Shown in pieces: positions 32,890-45,415 of a stretch of DNA of 64,000 bases (positions within the stretch are counted from its first letter, which is position 1; each line of letters starts with the position of its first letter). Below the pieces are notes generated by a model, which saw only the letters and a list, made by a program, of their open reading frames with translations, was not told the origin of the DNA and did not search any database. The translations under genes were made by a program, and so were the position numbers. This stretch comes from Hippophae tibetana. Its lineage: Eukaryota; Streptophyta; Magnoliopsida; Rosales; Elaeagnaceae. The stretch spans positions 48,532,843 to 48,596,842 of the forward strand of contig CM072810.1 of assembly GCA_037013495.1 (NCBI GenBank), written 5' to 3'.

Positions 32890-34380
32890 TGATGAGTGCT
32901 TGATATGCACTAATATTTCGTGGTTTTATTAGCCTTAAATGTAATAAATAGATTTTGAATATGCATGATTTTATTATTGTTTAAGCAAATCTATATATTC
33001 AAAATCATAGGTATTTGTTTTGTGTATTTTTGGTATTTTTAGCTTCAAATCGATAAATTGATCAATACATGAAGAATCACGCCTAAGGCACTTATGTACA
33101 CCTTAGAATCTTAAAATAATAATACATGCAAGGCTTACATGTAGATACAACTAATTTTCTAGAGGCGAAATTGAAGTGAAGTCTCGTGGGTTACGACATT
33201 AAAAATAGTGGGTCACAATGTACTCCTTACTACTTAAAATCAATGAGAACAATATTGTTTATGTGTTACGACATGGAAAAGTTAGACCACAATGTGGCCT
33301 ATTTGGGTGTAAACTTTGGCAAAGCATTACAAAACTTGGGTCCTAGTTTTGGAATAACTGGACCACGACACATGATTAATTTTTATGACCCAAAGCCCTC
33401 AGCTGCAAGTCTCAACTATCAATATAATATTATGTTTAGTTTTTAGATGTGTAGCCAATAGTTTTAATTAGGTTTTTTTAACAACATTATTTTTTTTTCG
33501 TTTTTTTCAATAGTTTAGATTCATATATAGTAATCGGTAGAAATTTAGGAGATAATCCAAATCACAGAAAATATAGAAGATATCTGTATATAAAAAAAGT
33601 CTTTGAGGATCAAGATCACAGTCATGGTGCAGGACATGCCCACCTATCTTTAATTGGTATTATAGATGTTATTTGTATTCATTTAATTTTATATACATAT
33701 TCAATCTTTATGTATTATTTTGAATGCTATTTTTAATTTATTGATTATTTATTAAATCTAAGTATATCTAGCTGATTATTATCATAGGAAATTAGTTTTG
33801 TTGCCATGTTTGTGAAGATTAATTTAAGTGAATATTTTTATAAATTAAATTGAGATTATTTCCTTATGATTTCTATAAAGTTTATTATTGATTAATATAT
33901 TGATGATATATTTTTTTGTAATAGATTTAAAATATGAAAGTTAGGTTTTAGAATCTAATTTTGACATCTTTAATTAGAGTTTAAATTATATATTCAACCA
34001 AAAGTATTGATTTAGATGGTTTGTTATTTACTTATAAATAAAACATAATTTAATCTAATTAGTTGGTGATCCCTGTATAAGGATGTTATTTGATTTTATT
34101 AACAAGGAGTTTGATTCTTGATTAAGTATATTTTAATAGAAGAAAGGTAAAATCAATAATCGTAATTTATATCTTTAATAACATAATTAATTGTAAGGAG
34201 GCATGGTTAGCTAGTTAATTATAACCATAAATTCTTCATTTATTTTTAATGGCTTATCTGCATAAAATTATTTGAATCAATCATATTTCTGTCCTTTTAT
34301 TACTTTTTTTATTAGTTTAGAATTTTCAAAACCAAATATTCTAAGTGAATATTCAGGTTTATTTTTGGTGTTTGTTTTTT
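32890..34380 (+). mobile_element. Family-B gypsy LTR, 3' truncated
   Basis: Starts TGATGAGTGCTTGATATGCAC right after the PPT-like tract, so it is a 3' LTR. U3 has repeats of an ACGACAT / CACAATGT type (33190-33380). The plus-strand frame 33186-33446 crosses these repeats and is probably chance. The terminal Athila-like block found at other LTR ends is absent. The sequence passes directly into another 3' internal region near 34380. Confidence 0.7.
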
Positions 34381-36010
34381 AAGAATTTTGTTGAATTATT
34401 TAAAACTATGTAGTTCCTCTTTAGGTAGTATTCTTTTCTTTTCTTTTCTTTTAGTTTAGTTATTTTATTTTTATTATATTTTTGATTTGATGTACTTTAT
34501 TTTATTTAAATTCTGTTAGTGTAAACAATGTTTATTTTATTAAAAAAATTAATTTCATAACTATTTGATAATATCACACGAAGTATGCAATGATTTTATC
34601 TGTGTGATATAACTGAGTTAGATGATGGATACAAAATGAGTATACACATCATCTTCTTAATCAAATTGAGCTAATAGAGGTGGGTGACTTTTCTCTTCTT
34701 TTTCTTCTTTACCGTTGATTTACACATTATGCATTTTAAATCTTTTATTAAACATGTGTTTGCTACTGTTTATTTGTGTTAGTGATAAGGGACATTTAGT
34801 TCCACTTAAAATAAAAAAATTATCATTTTACAAAATTATTATAGGTTTAGTTAATTTAAAGTGAATGATTGAGTCATTACATTGTTTGTTTGATGTTTTA
34901 AACATGTTCATGGATTATTTTAAGAATTAATACTATTCATAGTTTATGTTTCATGTTTGGATCTTGAGATTGAGATGAACCCTAAATTGTGGTATAAGAA
35001 TCAAATAGTGGAGACTACCTTTTGAGATATTATTGAGCTTATATCGTTTTATTTTGAGTGATAATACTTCTTCTACTCTTTTAAACACTTTTCCTATTAT
35101 TTCAAATTACTAGATAATCTCTATAGGTTTTGTACTGAATGTTAGAATTTTAAACATTTGAGGAAGTGTATGCCTATCTTCATTCATGTTTGACTTCTAG
35201 TAAAAGAAGAAAAAAGATATATATGGGGTTCCCTTAAAAGAAATGTGCCAAAATAGCCACTCTTAATAACACACATATCTATATGGTTCTGTTCTCTAAA
35301 AAAAGAGAAAGAAAAAAAAAGAAAAAAAGAGAAAAAGAGAAAAAGAGAAAAAAATTGTGTAAGTAAATAGTATGACTCTAGGTTTTTCAGATAATCGAGA
35401 TTGATATTACAAAATAAAAGAAAGAATAACCCCTTGAAGTCATTTCATTTTCATTCATCTTGAGGCACATATTTGAAATTGTTTCTTAATTATTTTGATT
35501 GATGCATGAGATTAGTAATGAGATATATTCATAGTCCTAGAATTTGATTCTTTTCATGAGATCAATGTTATGCACTTTTGACCCTTTATTGTTTAACATA
35601 TGCAAAGCTATTTTCTTTATTCTTTACATAAATTATGTATGAATATACCCTATTGAATTCTTAAACCCATAGGATCAATGTGATATTGAGAGTATACCTT
35701 GTGAGGATTATATCCGAAGTGAATTTGAATTCCTAAGACTAGGATAGGTTGAGTAAAAGTTAATATGGTCTAATAATGAGGCATGAATTTTTGATGTGTA
35801 TGTGATTTGAACAATAAACTATGATCCTTTGAGATGTTCAATTAACTTGTGCTTGAGATTATGACTATGAATTAAAAAGAAACTAAAGCATGCAAAATTT
35901 TTGTTTTTAGTTTTTTTAATTTTTATTTTGTTATTAATCTTTTTAGTTTTTATTTTTTATGTTAGGATGTTTGTAGGTATCATCACTAAAAGCCCTCACG
36001 AGACTTATAC
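34381..36010 (+). mobile_element. Athila-like gypsy 3' internal region, copy 2
   Basis: Repeats copy 1 in order: GATAGT...ACACATCAT near 34640, GTTTGATGTTTTAAACATGTTCATGG near 34890, and ATAGGATCAATGTGATATTGAGAG near 35670. The end GTATCATCACTAAAAGCCC lies at about 35970. The PPT and first bases of the next LTR are deleted. GA-rich low-complexity runs lie at 35296-35352. Confidence 0.7.
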
Positions 36011-36885
36011 TCTTATTTTTATCTTTACTAAGCTTAATTGAAATGAATAGGATTGATTATAACATTTTATTTCATTATTTATACAAATCTATCTATTAGG
36101 AATCATGAGTATGTTTAGTTGTATTTTTGATGCTTTTAACTTCAAAATAGATAAATAATTTCAACACACAAAGACACAACACTTGAAGCACTCAAATAGC
36201 ATCCTAAGAGCTTAAAGAACATAGGTATATAAGTCTTACATCAAAAACGAATCAGTGTGTAACGAGTACAAAGTAAAAATTTAAGAGAAATAATGTGTGT
36301 AGTGGCAAAGATTATGTATGTTGTGGCGCATATCTCTTGAAACGATTCACTGGGCATGTTAAACATTTTGTGTTATAGAGAGAGATAATGTGTGTTTTGG
36401 TGCAGTCCTCTCAGGTTTCATAGTGCAAGTATGCTTGAGTTTCATGCCATGATAGATAAAAATGCATACCGTAGCTTGCGTTAAATTTTTTGACCCTGAA
36501 CCCCTGCTCAGTGACTTTTCTTATAAATATAACCTTATTTTCTTTTTTATTGAGAATTTAATTTGTAATTTAGGCATCCATAATTTAGTGTAGAATTTAG
36601 ATCAGTTCCAAAAGCCACTCCACTGCCATAAATAGATACAAAAAGAGAACCTTTTGATTATGAAGAAGATCCAAGGATCTAGAGAAGGCAGTGGAAACCT
36701 TTCAAAGAAATAGAATCATCTTCAACATGAAGGATATTTTTAATTGTTATATCTTTTCTTTCTTTTTTTTAGTCTAATGCCATTTATAGTTAATTTGACT
36801 ATTGTTAATTTAACAATGATTGGCTAATTTTATAATATTAAATTTTAGTCTCTATTTCCAATGATTAGAAGAATAATTTTTTGAT
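36011..36885 (+). mobile_element. Family-B gypsy LTR fragment (U3 and start of R)
   Basis: Matches the LTRs at 32890 and 53972: CTCCTAAGAGCTTAAAG block, GTGTG/TGGCG-type U3 repeats (36290-36480), TATAAATA at 36532-36539, and AACAATGATTGGCTAATTTTATAAT. Both ends are lost. It is joined directly to the inverted LTR A4. Confidence 0.7.
36532..36539 (+). promoter_or_regulatory. TATA box in family-B LTR
   Basis: TATAAATA after CTTTTCT, the position expected from the family-A LTR layout. Confidence 0.5.
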
Positions 36886-37855
36886 TTAATAGTGGAGTAT
36901 CTAAGAATAAAATATTAAGTTAATTATGTTTACTCATATTATTTAGGTTATTATAAATATAAATTGATATTTATTGATTCTCTTTTTTATATGAATACTA
37001 CATTTGGTGGGGTTAGATATTATTTGTTAATTAAACAAATCGATTAACACCTATGTGTGGTCGATAATTAATTTGGTTAATTAAATTAATTTATTTTTTC
37101 TAAGAGATTGAAAATGAATCATTTAAATGCCACATTTGGTGAGGTTAGACATTTTAAACTTTATTCAAGGTGTCTAAATTAAATCTAAGAATTTAATTAT
37201 CTAAATACTAACTTTCAAGTTTTAAAACTATTACTGAAAATATATTGTCAATACATTTTCAAATAATAGTTCTTATAAAAACATTTGAAATAGAGCTTCA
37301 CTCTAACTACCAGGCGATTATACCAAAAAATAAAAGAGCACTACTCTAAATCAGATCGGATAATTAAACCTTAAAATCTAATTTTCATATTTAAGTTTGT
37401 AATGAAAAATAGAATATTTCTCTCTAACATCCTTAATATAAAATCTTGAATAAATGTTTTACCTTTTTAATATTTTATAGAAATGTTTTACCTTTTTAAT
37501 ATTTCGCAAGCATAACAAAATTATTATTATATCATATTTATAAATAGCCAACCATGTTAAATTTAATCATAGACAAATAAAACATAACACATAAGAATAA
37601 AACATAAAAAATAACTGTAAATAATTCATTCAAAAAATATACCTCAAAAGAATTCTTACAGAACTTTGATGTTAATTCTGTTGTTAGAAAACCTCCAAAC
37701 GGATTTGCATTTCCATTTATTGAATAAAAAACTAAAAATCTATAAAATCATAGATAGTTCTACTCAAAAAGAGAAGAACTTTAAAGCTAAAACCTAAAAA
37801 AATTAAGAAAACTTTATAGAGAGAAATCTAGAGAGAGAAAGATATAAGAAAATTG

Positions 37856-37860
37856 TGTTT
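37856..37860. repeat. Left target-site duplication TGTTT of A3
   Basis: TGTTT here and at 39691-39695 exactly flank A3. Confidence 0.9.
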
Positions 37861-39690
37861 TGATGAGTGCTCAAAATTACTAAAATTACCATGATTTTAT
37901 GCACTATAATTGATTAAAATAATATATATTTATATGATTTTATCATATTTTTATATAATTTTGATTTTTTGGAATCAGGGGAATTTTTATTATTTTTCAG
38001 GTATTTTCACTTAAAAAGGTAACTTAAAGACTTTAAGAAAAATATTGGAGGCAATACATCACAAATATATTGATAAAATAAATGAGGAAGAGTCAACAAA
38101 TATGAAAAAATTGGATCAAATGGGTCAAAAATTTCAAAAAGGGTGAAATCGTGCACGCAGCTGCAAAGTAGCGCCGACCAATGCGCATAATCGCCAACCA
38201 GTGTAGAGCAACGGGTGCCACAATGCCCAACCATGCCCAGAATTGCGCATAACGTGTGCTGCAAACACCCAGCCGCATCGAAACCATGCTAAAGTCGCGT
38301 GCCTCTGCTCCATTCCACGTGCGCCGCCTTGCCCCACCTACCATGACATCAACAATGACATCATCATCACCTACTATGTGTTTCCTCTTTTTTTTAATCA
38401 TTTTTGACCCACCTTTTCTTCCTCTCCTCACCTATAAATACCCTCATTCTCTCTACACCAAAACACACCTAAAATCATCTTCTTCTCTCTTTCTTTCTCT
38501 TCATTTCTTAGTTAGTAGATTTTCTTAGTTTTAGAGTTCTCTTTTTGAGAAGAACTAATTATGTTTTTGTAATTTATTAGCTTTTTGATTCAATAAATGG
38601 AAATGTAAATTTCGTTTGGAGGTTTTTCAACAATAGGAATAACATCAAAGTGCTGTAAGGATTTAATTTCCTTACAGTTATTTTTTATGTTTTATTATTA
38701 TATGTTATATTTAATTTGTTTGTGATTAAATTTAACTTTGCTGGCTATTTGTAAACATGATCTAATAATAACGTTGTTATGCTTGCGAAATATTAAATAG
38801 GTAAAAATCTCTAAAATGAATTGATTTTGTTTTTATTCAAGATTTTATATTAATAATGTTAGAGAGATATATATTATTTTTCATTACAAACTTAAATCTG
38901 AAAATTAGATTTTAAGGTTTAGTTATCCGGTCTGATTTAGAGTAGTACTCTTTTATTTGTTGGTACAATCGCCCGGTAGTTATATTGAAGCTCTATTTCA
39001 AAAGTTTTTATAAGAATTATTATTTGAAAATGTATTGACAACATGTTTTCAATTGTAGTTTTAAAACATGAAAAAGTTAGTACTTGGATAATTAAATTCT
39101 TAGGTTTAATTTGGACACCTTGAATAAAGTTTAAACTGTCTAACCCCACCAAAGGTGGCATTTAAATGGTTCATTTTCAATATCTTAGAAAAATGAATTA
39201 ATTTAATTAACCAAATTAGTTATCGATCCCACCCATAAGTGTTAATTGATTTGTTTAGTTAACAAAGAATATCTAACCCCACTAAAGGTGGTATTCATAT
39301 AAAAAAGATAGAATCAATAAATATCAATTTATATCTTTCATAACCTAAATAATATGAGCAAGAATAATTAACTTAGTTATTATATCCATAAATACTCCAC
39401 TATTATAAATGATAAAATTTTCATAAATATTTATTGAATCTGTATCTATGTTTATTTTTATGTTATTAGATTAGAAACACAAAAACCTCAAATATTGTGA
39501 CACGATGTTTAAGATTTAATTTTGTTTTTAAAAGTTTTAATAATAAATTAAAACTACATATATTCCTTCCTTAGATCGACCTTGGGAGTATACTTATCAT
39601 TTTCTATGAAATGATTTGTGCACTTACGAGAGTTTTATGAATATAAAAAAAAAGTATTGGTAGGATCGGTGATGCCGATTTTGTTCATCA
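37861..39690 (+). mobile_element. Family-A solo LTR (A3), inserted into A4
   Basis: An 1830-bp LTR from TGATGAGTGCTCAAAAT to TTTTGTTCATCA with a perfect TGTTT duplication. It has all family landmarks: GC-rich variable block 38150-38340, TGACATCA boxes at about 38342-38365, TATAAATA at 38433-38440, CCACCAAAGGTGG at about 39147, and the CGACCTTGGGAGTATAC end. Frames in the GC block on both strands are chance. It is a recent insertion into an older LTR of its own family in opposite orientation. Confidence 0.92.
38433..38440 (+). promoter_or_regulatory. TATA box of A3 LTR
   Basis: TATAAATA in CACCTATAAATACCCTC, identical in context to A2. Confidence 0.6.
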
Positions 39691-39695
39691 TGTTT
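39691..39695. repeat. Right target-site duplication TGTTT of A3
   Basis: Identical to 37856-37860. Confidence 0.9.
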
Positions 39696-40319
39696 TAAAT
39701 TGTGATTTTTACAATGGGAGAGAAGTGCTTTTTATAGGTGAGGAGAAAGCTAAAAAAGTGGGAAAATATATTTGAAATGATGATAGACACGTATTGGATA
39801 GGTTGACATACGTGTGGGATTTGCGGCATGGATGGGTGCTGATGCAGGCATTGACATGCTTAGAATTTTGGCATGATGCGTGTGGGAAATGCATGTAATT
39901 GCGGCTTGAATGGGCACGACTTTGCACGGACTTGTGGTATGAATGAGTGCGGCTTGCACACAAATTTTTGACGTGATGCGCACACGATTGGACTGTTTCG
40001 TCCATTTTTCCATTTTTTCATTGTTTTGCGTTTTCCTTATTTTTTTTCTCAACATATTTGTGATGTATTTCCTTCAGTATTTTTCTTCGAGTCTTTAAAT
40101 TATTTTAGAAGGAAAAATACATGAAAAAACAATAAAAATACATTTGATTCCGAAAAGATAAATTTATATAAAAATATAATAAAATCATATAAATATAATT
40201 TTTTTTATTAAATTACAGTACATTAAATCATTCTAATTTTAGTGCTTTTTAAGCACCCATCATAGGCAATGTCATTAATTCACTCAATCACTTAAAACAG
40301 TCCATCTCCCCAAGGTTGT

Positions 40320-42290
40320 AACTTGAACCGTCATTTTTCAGGGAACCGTTCCTTCTTCATATGGACCCAAACCCAATCACGAATCTCAAAAATGACTCTT
40401 TGCCATCCTTTGTTGGCCCTAAGAGCATAATCCTCATTTCTCTTCTCAATTTTCTCATGAATGCATTCATGGAGCTTCTTCACCATTTCAATTTTCCTGG
40501 CACTAGCTAAGTTAGTCCTCTATGAAATATGTATAGATAATAAATCCAAAGAAATTAGTGGATTGAAACCGTAAACAATTTCGAATGGAGAATGATCAAT
40601 AGTTGAATGCACACTCCTATTATAAGAAAATTCAACAAAAGGTAAACAATCCTCCCAATTTTTCAAATTCCTTTTTATTACATCCCTAAGTAAAGTGGAT
40701 AGAGTCTTATTGACTATCTCCATTTTCCCATCAGTTTGTGGGGGACAAGTAGTTAAAAATAAAAGTTTAGTGCCTATTTTAGCCCAAATAGTTTTCCAAA
40801 AATTAGTGAATTTAACACCCTATAAGGCACAATGCTCCTAGGAACTCCATGAAGCCTAACAATCTCCCAAAAGAACAAATTTTCTACATTAGTGGCATTA
40901 TCGGTTTTATGATATGCAATGAAGTGTGCCATTTTAGAAAACCTAACTACAACCACAAAATGGAGTCTCTACCCTTCTTAAACCTAGGAAATCCTAAACA
41001 AAAATCCATGGAAATATGTATCTATGGTGTGCTAGGTACGGGCAAGGGAGTATTTAGTCCTTGTGGTAGGACTTTGGTTTGGCTTGCTTACAAGTGATAC
41101 ATCTAGAACATATTCTCATTACATCCCTCTTCATTGTTGGCCAATAAAAATGCCCATGCAAAACATCTAGAGTCTTTTTAATTCCAAAATTTCCCATTAA
41201 TCCTCCACCATAGGCCTCCATAATCAACAATTCATGCATTGAACATTTGGGTATACAAAATTGATTTTCTTTAAATAAATACCCATCTAATTTATAAATA
41301 ATCACAAAAGAAGTTTTTTCACATGCATGGTAAGCAACAAAGAAGTCATCATCATTACCATACATTTCCTTAACATACTCAAATCCTAGCAATCTAGAAT
41401 TTAAAGTTGAGAGTAAGGCTCTCTGATAAAGAATCGGCTACAACATTCTCCTTACCTATCTTATATTGAACAATATAAGGAAATGTCTCAATGAATTCCA
41501 TCCATCTAGCATGCCTCCTATTCAAATTACCTTGGCACTTTAGATATTTTAGAGATTCGTTATCGCTGTGGCTAACAAATTATCTTTGCCAAAGGTAATG
41601 TTGCCATGTCTCTAGGGTTTTAACCATGGAATAGATATCCTTATCATATGTTGGATAATTAAGGGATGCTCTATGAAGTTTCTTGCTAAAATAAGCGATA
41701 GGTTGTCATTTCTAAACAAAACAGTTCCTATAATTATTCACGATGCATCACACTCAACTTCAAAGGCTTTGGTAAAATCACATAAAGATAAAAATAAGTG
41801 CAGAACATATACCATCCTTTATCGTTTTAAAGGATCTTTCTTGATTCTCACCCGACTTGAAAATAACAAACTTTATAATGACCTTGGTTAGAGGTGCAAC
41901 TAGTATACTAAATTCTTTAACAAACCTTCGATAAAAACTAGCCAAGCCGTGGAAGCTTCTAACCTTATTGACAAATTTAGGTATGGGCCATTCTTGAATA
42001 GGCTTAACTTTTTCTCATCCACTTATATTCCCTTAGAACTAACAATGAAACCAAGAAAAATCAACTTTTCCATGCAAAACACAACACTTTTTTAGGTTTG
42101 CATACAATTTTTCTTTTCTCAAAATTTCAAGCACATACCTAAGATGTAAGACATGCTCTTCAAGATTTTTACTTTAAATAAGAATATCATCAAAATAGAC
42201 AACAACATTTTTTTCCAATAAATGCATGCAAAACATGATTCATAAGCCTTATAAAAGTGCTAGGTGCATTTGTTAGACCAAAAGGCATGA
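40320..42290 (-). pseudogene. Chromovirus-like gypsy RT C-terminus, RNase H and integrase remnant
   Basis: Minus strand. RT catalytic YFDDI is visible at about 42183-42197. A worn RNase H region spans 41400-42100. Integrase zinc finger lies at 41054-41392 (HGHFYWPTMKRDVMRICSRCITCKQAK; some finger His are mutated). Core fragments are at 40774-40956 ([25 protein letters not shown]) and 40520-40723 ([40 protein letters not shown]). The C-terminal part, with WVWVHMKKERFP wording, is at 40340-40500. Many stops. No chromodomain is visible because the element is cut at 40262 by A4. Confidence 0.85.
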
Positions 42291-42817
42291 CTAACCACTC
42301 CTACAATCCATGCTTAGTTTTAAAAGCAGTTTTCCATTCATCATCCTCTTTCATCCTAATTTGACGATATCCACTTCTCAAATCAATATTTGTAAAAATG
42401 AAACTATGCAACTCATCTAAAACGTTATCTAGTCTAGGGATAAGATGTCGATATTTTACGCTAATGTTTTTGATGGATCGGAAATCAATAAACATCCTAC
42501 TTAATCCATCCTTTTTAGGCACGAGTAGCACAAGAACAATACATGGACTTAGGCTCTCCCTTACAAGACCTTTCATCAAGTGCTTTTCAACTTGCCTATG
42601 AATCTCATTAGTATCTTTGGGTTTTCCCTATAGATGGGTCGGTTTGGAAGAGAAGCTCTTGAGATGAAGTCAATTTGATGCTCAATCCCCATAATTGGTG
42701 GCACCTCATCCAGAATCTCTTTAGAGAACATTTCCTCAAATTCTTGCAAAAATTAAATAGTGGCACTAGGCAAAGATTGATTAAGATCATTAGTAGAAAA
42801 ATTAGACTCTTGAACAA
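42291..42817 (-). pseudogene. Gypsy RT N-terminal half
   Basis: Contains GLVRESLSPCIVLVLLVPKKDG, RMFIDFRSIKNISVKYRHLIPRLDNVLDEL and FTNIDLRSGYRQIRMKEDDEWKTAF, the canonical gypsy RT blocks including the first catalytic Asp (IDLRSGY). The preceding linker (42608-42817) is frameshifted. It is continuous with the protease upstream and the YFDDI block downstream. Confidence 0.88.
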
Positions 42818-43711
42818 AAGTACAAGTATGGGTTTTTTTTAATAAAAAGCCCTATTGACCTCACTTGCCTTAGCATAAAAACTCGCACTTTTTTCTCTTG
42901 TTTTTCCACTATCCTCTCCTTTTTATTCACTCTTTTTTTACTCATTATTTTCTTTAGTCTTACTCTCCTCTTTTTTATTTTTTTCATTTTCACTCTTTTC
43001 TTTTCCTCTAACCATCTTCATTTGATCTTCAAAGACTTTCTTGGGTGAAAGGGGGACATGTGTGATGTTTCTACCATCCTTCACAAAAAAATACTTCTTT
43101 CTATATCCATCATGTGTAACCCTTCTATCATATTGCCAAGGTCTACCTAGCAAGATGTTCCCAACTTTCATGGGCACCACATCACACATCATGTCATCTT
43201 TGTACTTTTCAAAGGAGAAGCTCACTAATACTTGCCTATCAACCTTCACTTCCCTACTATCATTTAACCATTGCAATTTGTAAGGCTTAGGGTATTTGAA
43301 CGTAGGAAACCCTAATTTCTCATCTATGGTAGTACTAGCTATATTGGGGAAACTTCCCCCATTTATAATAATACTACACACCTTATTTCTCGCATGACAC
43401 CTTGTGTGAAATATATTATCTCTTTATTGTTCAATGTCATCCCCTTTGACTTTAACACTCAAAGATCACCTTATTACAAGTGCTTCCCCATCTATGGGTC
43501 TTATCTCCTCTTTACTAGATTCCTCTACAGGTAGAATCTCTTCTTCTTCACTTTCATCATCAGTTTCCACCTCACCACTAGCTATGATGATCATTGCCTT
43601 CTTGTTTGGACATTGAGAAGCTATATGACCATTATCAAGACACCAAAAATAAATAAAGTCACCATCACAAGTTAGGGTGTCGATTTTACCTTTTTCCTTT
43701 CTAGCCCTCAT
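42818..43711 (-). pseudogene. Gypsy gag zinc knuckle and aspartic protease
   Basis: 43466-43711 holds a knuckle-like FWCLDNGHIASQCPNKKA followed by an acidic stretch. 42938-43381 holds the protease: CSIIINGGSFPNIASTTI (Asp of the D-G-G-S site changed to Asn), KPYKLQWLNDSREVKV, GNILLGRPWQYDRRVTHDGY. This wording is typical of plant chromovirus-type gypsy proteases. A Lys/Glu-rich tail leads toward RT. Confidence 0.85.
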
Positions 43712-44700
43712 CTCTTTGGCTTTGTAAGGCTCAAATCTTGGTTTGGAACTAACTCTTTCATCCTCTTTTCATTGGACTTCCAAAGACTAGTAGGCTTCAG
43801 TTGTGAAGTAATGGGACTAGACTTTGATGGTTGGGACTGATAACTCTATTTCTATAATTGCCTTTCCACTTTTATTTCCATGTGGACCATGTTCTCCATC
43901 TCCATATAATTATGAAATTTCCATAATTTTGGCAATATCAAGATTCAACCCTCTAAGAAGCCTAGCCATTATGGTCTCCCTATCTTCCTCAACATTAGCT
44001 TTTACCATCATCACTTCCATTTCCTTATAGTACTCATCAATGAACTTATATCATTGAGTCAATATTTATAGGCATGGGTGTAACACTATATAGTAGTAGC
44101 TAAGGACAAACCTCTTCCTCGTGATGGCCTTAATTTCCTCCCAATTATCTATGGGCCTTGCACAATTTCTCCTTCTACTAATGACCAATTGATACCTTCA
44201 ATTTAAAGCAGAGTAAAAAAACTCAATGATAGTAAGTTTTACCTTTTTCTCCATGGAGTACTTGTGGCATCCAAATATGTGCTCCAACTTCAGGTCATTC
44301 TTTCCTTGGAATTATGGTATCTTCATTTTTATACTACCTAGGTCCTTATCAACTCCATCTTAGGCTCTAGGTTGGGGTCTCCACATACCACATCTACCAT
44401 TTATTCCTCCTTTATTCCAATTTCTTCCTCCTTTAGGAGTTCTTCCTTATTCTTCCTCCAATTCTTCCTCTCAATATTCTTCCTCAATATCATCTTCAAC
44501 ATGAGCTTGCCTATTAACCCTCCTAACGTTGGTTAGAGGTGTTTCTCATTGTAAAGCAGATAAGGCATTTTCTTGCCTTTCCAATCTTTCATTCATATCG
44601 ACTATCAAGTTGTTCATCCTCTCAAAGGATTGTGCAAAGCCATCATCATAAACATCATATCTGGTCATTCTTTGGGACTACCCCTATTGGATATTTTTTC
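43712..44700 (-). pseudogene. Gypsy gag N-terminal region, heavily decayed
   Basis: No frame is open for long, but the position between the zinc knuckle and the leader, and stretches on the minus strand such as those around 44200-44350, fit capsid-type gag. Exact start not resolvable. Confidence 0.5.
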
Positions 44701-45415
44701 AATTCTAGACAACAAGAAGTTAGTGTTTAACGCTCAAATTGATCGCTCAATCCTTATTAGCTCCTAATCCAGGAATTCCAAACAATTTGTACAATTATCA
44801 AACACCCAAAAAGGTAGTTCACAATATCCAACTTGTTAAAGCACAAAGGAAACTAACTCAAAGTGTTTAGGATCCTAGACTAGAATAATTAACCACAAGG
44901 GAAATCAAAAGATCAATACTATTGGAATAACAACAATTTCCTCAAAGAACTCAACACATAATTGGAAATTTATAATAAAAGGGTAAAGCTTTGGGAACAA
45001 TGAGTTCAAACACTCACTAGAAATTAGCATATGTAATTTGGCCTCTTTTAATTATCTTTTTTTTAATTAAATTTCGGCCACTCCTTTTTTTATTACAAAT
45101 ATGCTAATAACTAAAGAATAAATCAATATAACACTTTCAATATAAGTTTGAGGAATTTTACGATATATAAAATAGCATATAAATTAAGACACAAAGGGAA
45201 AAATGAAATTTTTGTAGGAACTATTACAAAAATACCATAAAATTACCTGGAACTATAGAAAAATATTAAAAAGAATAAAAAATGCAAGGAAAATACAGAA
45301 AATCTTAGAAACAAGGAGGAACAATATTTTTAGGGTTTGGAAACTAAAATTTTGGCAAGAAAAAGAACAAAAATAAAGGATAGGAATCCAAAACTTAGCA
45401 TTTAAAGCTCTGTTA
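44701..45415 (-). other. Leader between gypsy 5' LTR and gag, with PBS-like site
   Basis: Non-coding AT-rich DNA. On the minus strand, just after the LTR end, TAACAGAGC (45406-45414) resembles the TATCAGAGC part of an initiator-Met-tRNA PBS with changes. Confidence 0.45.

Larger units (their letters stand above)
36886..40262 (-). mobile_element. Family-A LTR in inverted orientation (A4), split by A3
   Basis: Reverse complement of the family-A LTR in two pieces, 36886-37860 (leader part) and 39696-40262 (U3). Landmarks: GGTGGGGTTAGATAT is the complement of the CCCCACC leader repeats; TTTATAGGTGAGG (39732 on) is the TATA region. The outer end GCACCCATCA at 40262 corresponds to TGATGGGTGC. About 300 bp of the LTR 3' end is missing at the left, so no target duplication can be checked. 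U3 contains a variable CATGATGCG-type repeat region (39850-39990). Confidence 0.85.

Noticed and set aside
33186-33446. 86-codon plus-strand frame as a small gene
   Set aside because: Located in LTR U3 repeats; not kept in the related LTRs at 36011 or 53972.
38007-38528. Frames of 67-112 codons on both strands in A3 U3
   Set aside because: They cross the variable GC block and TATA region of an LTR; no protein similarity recognised.
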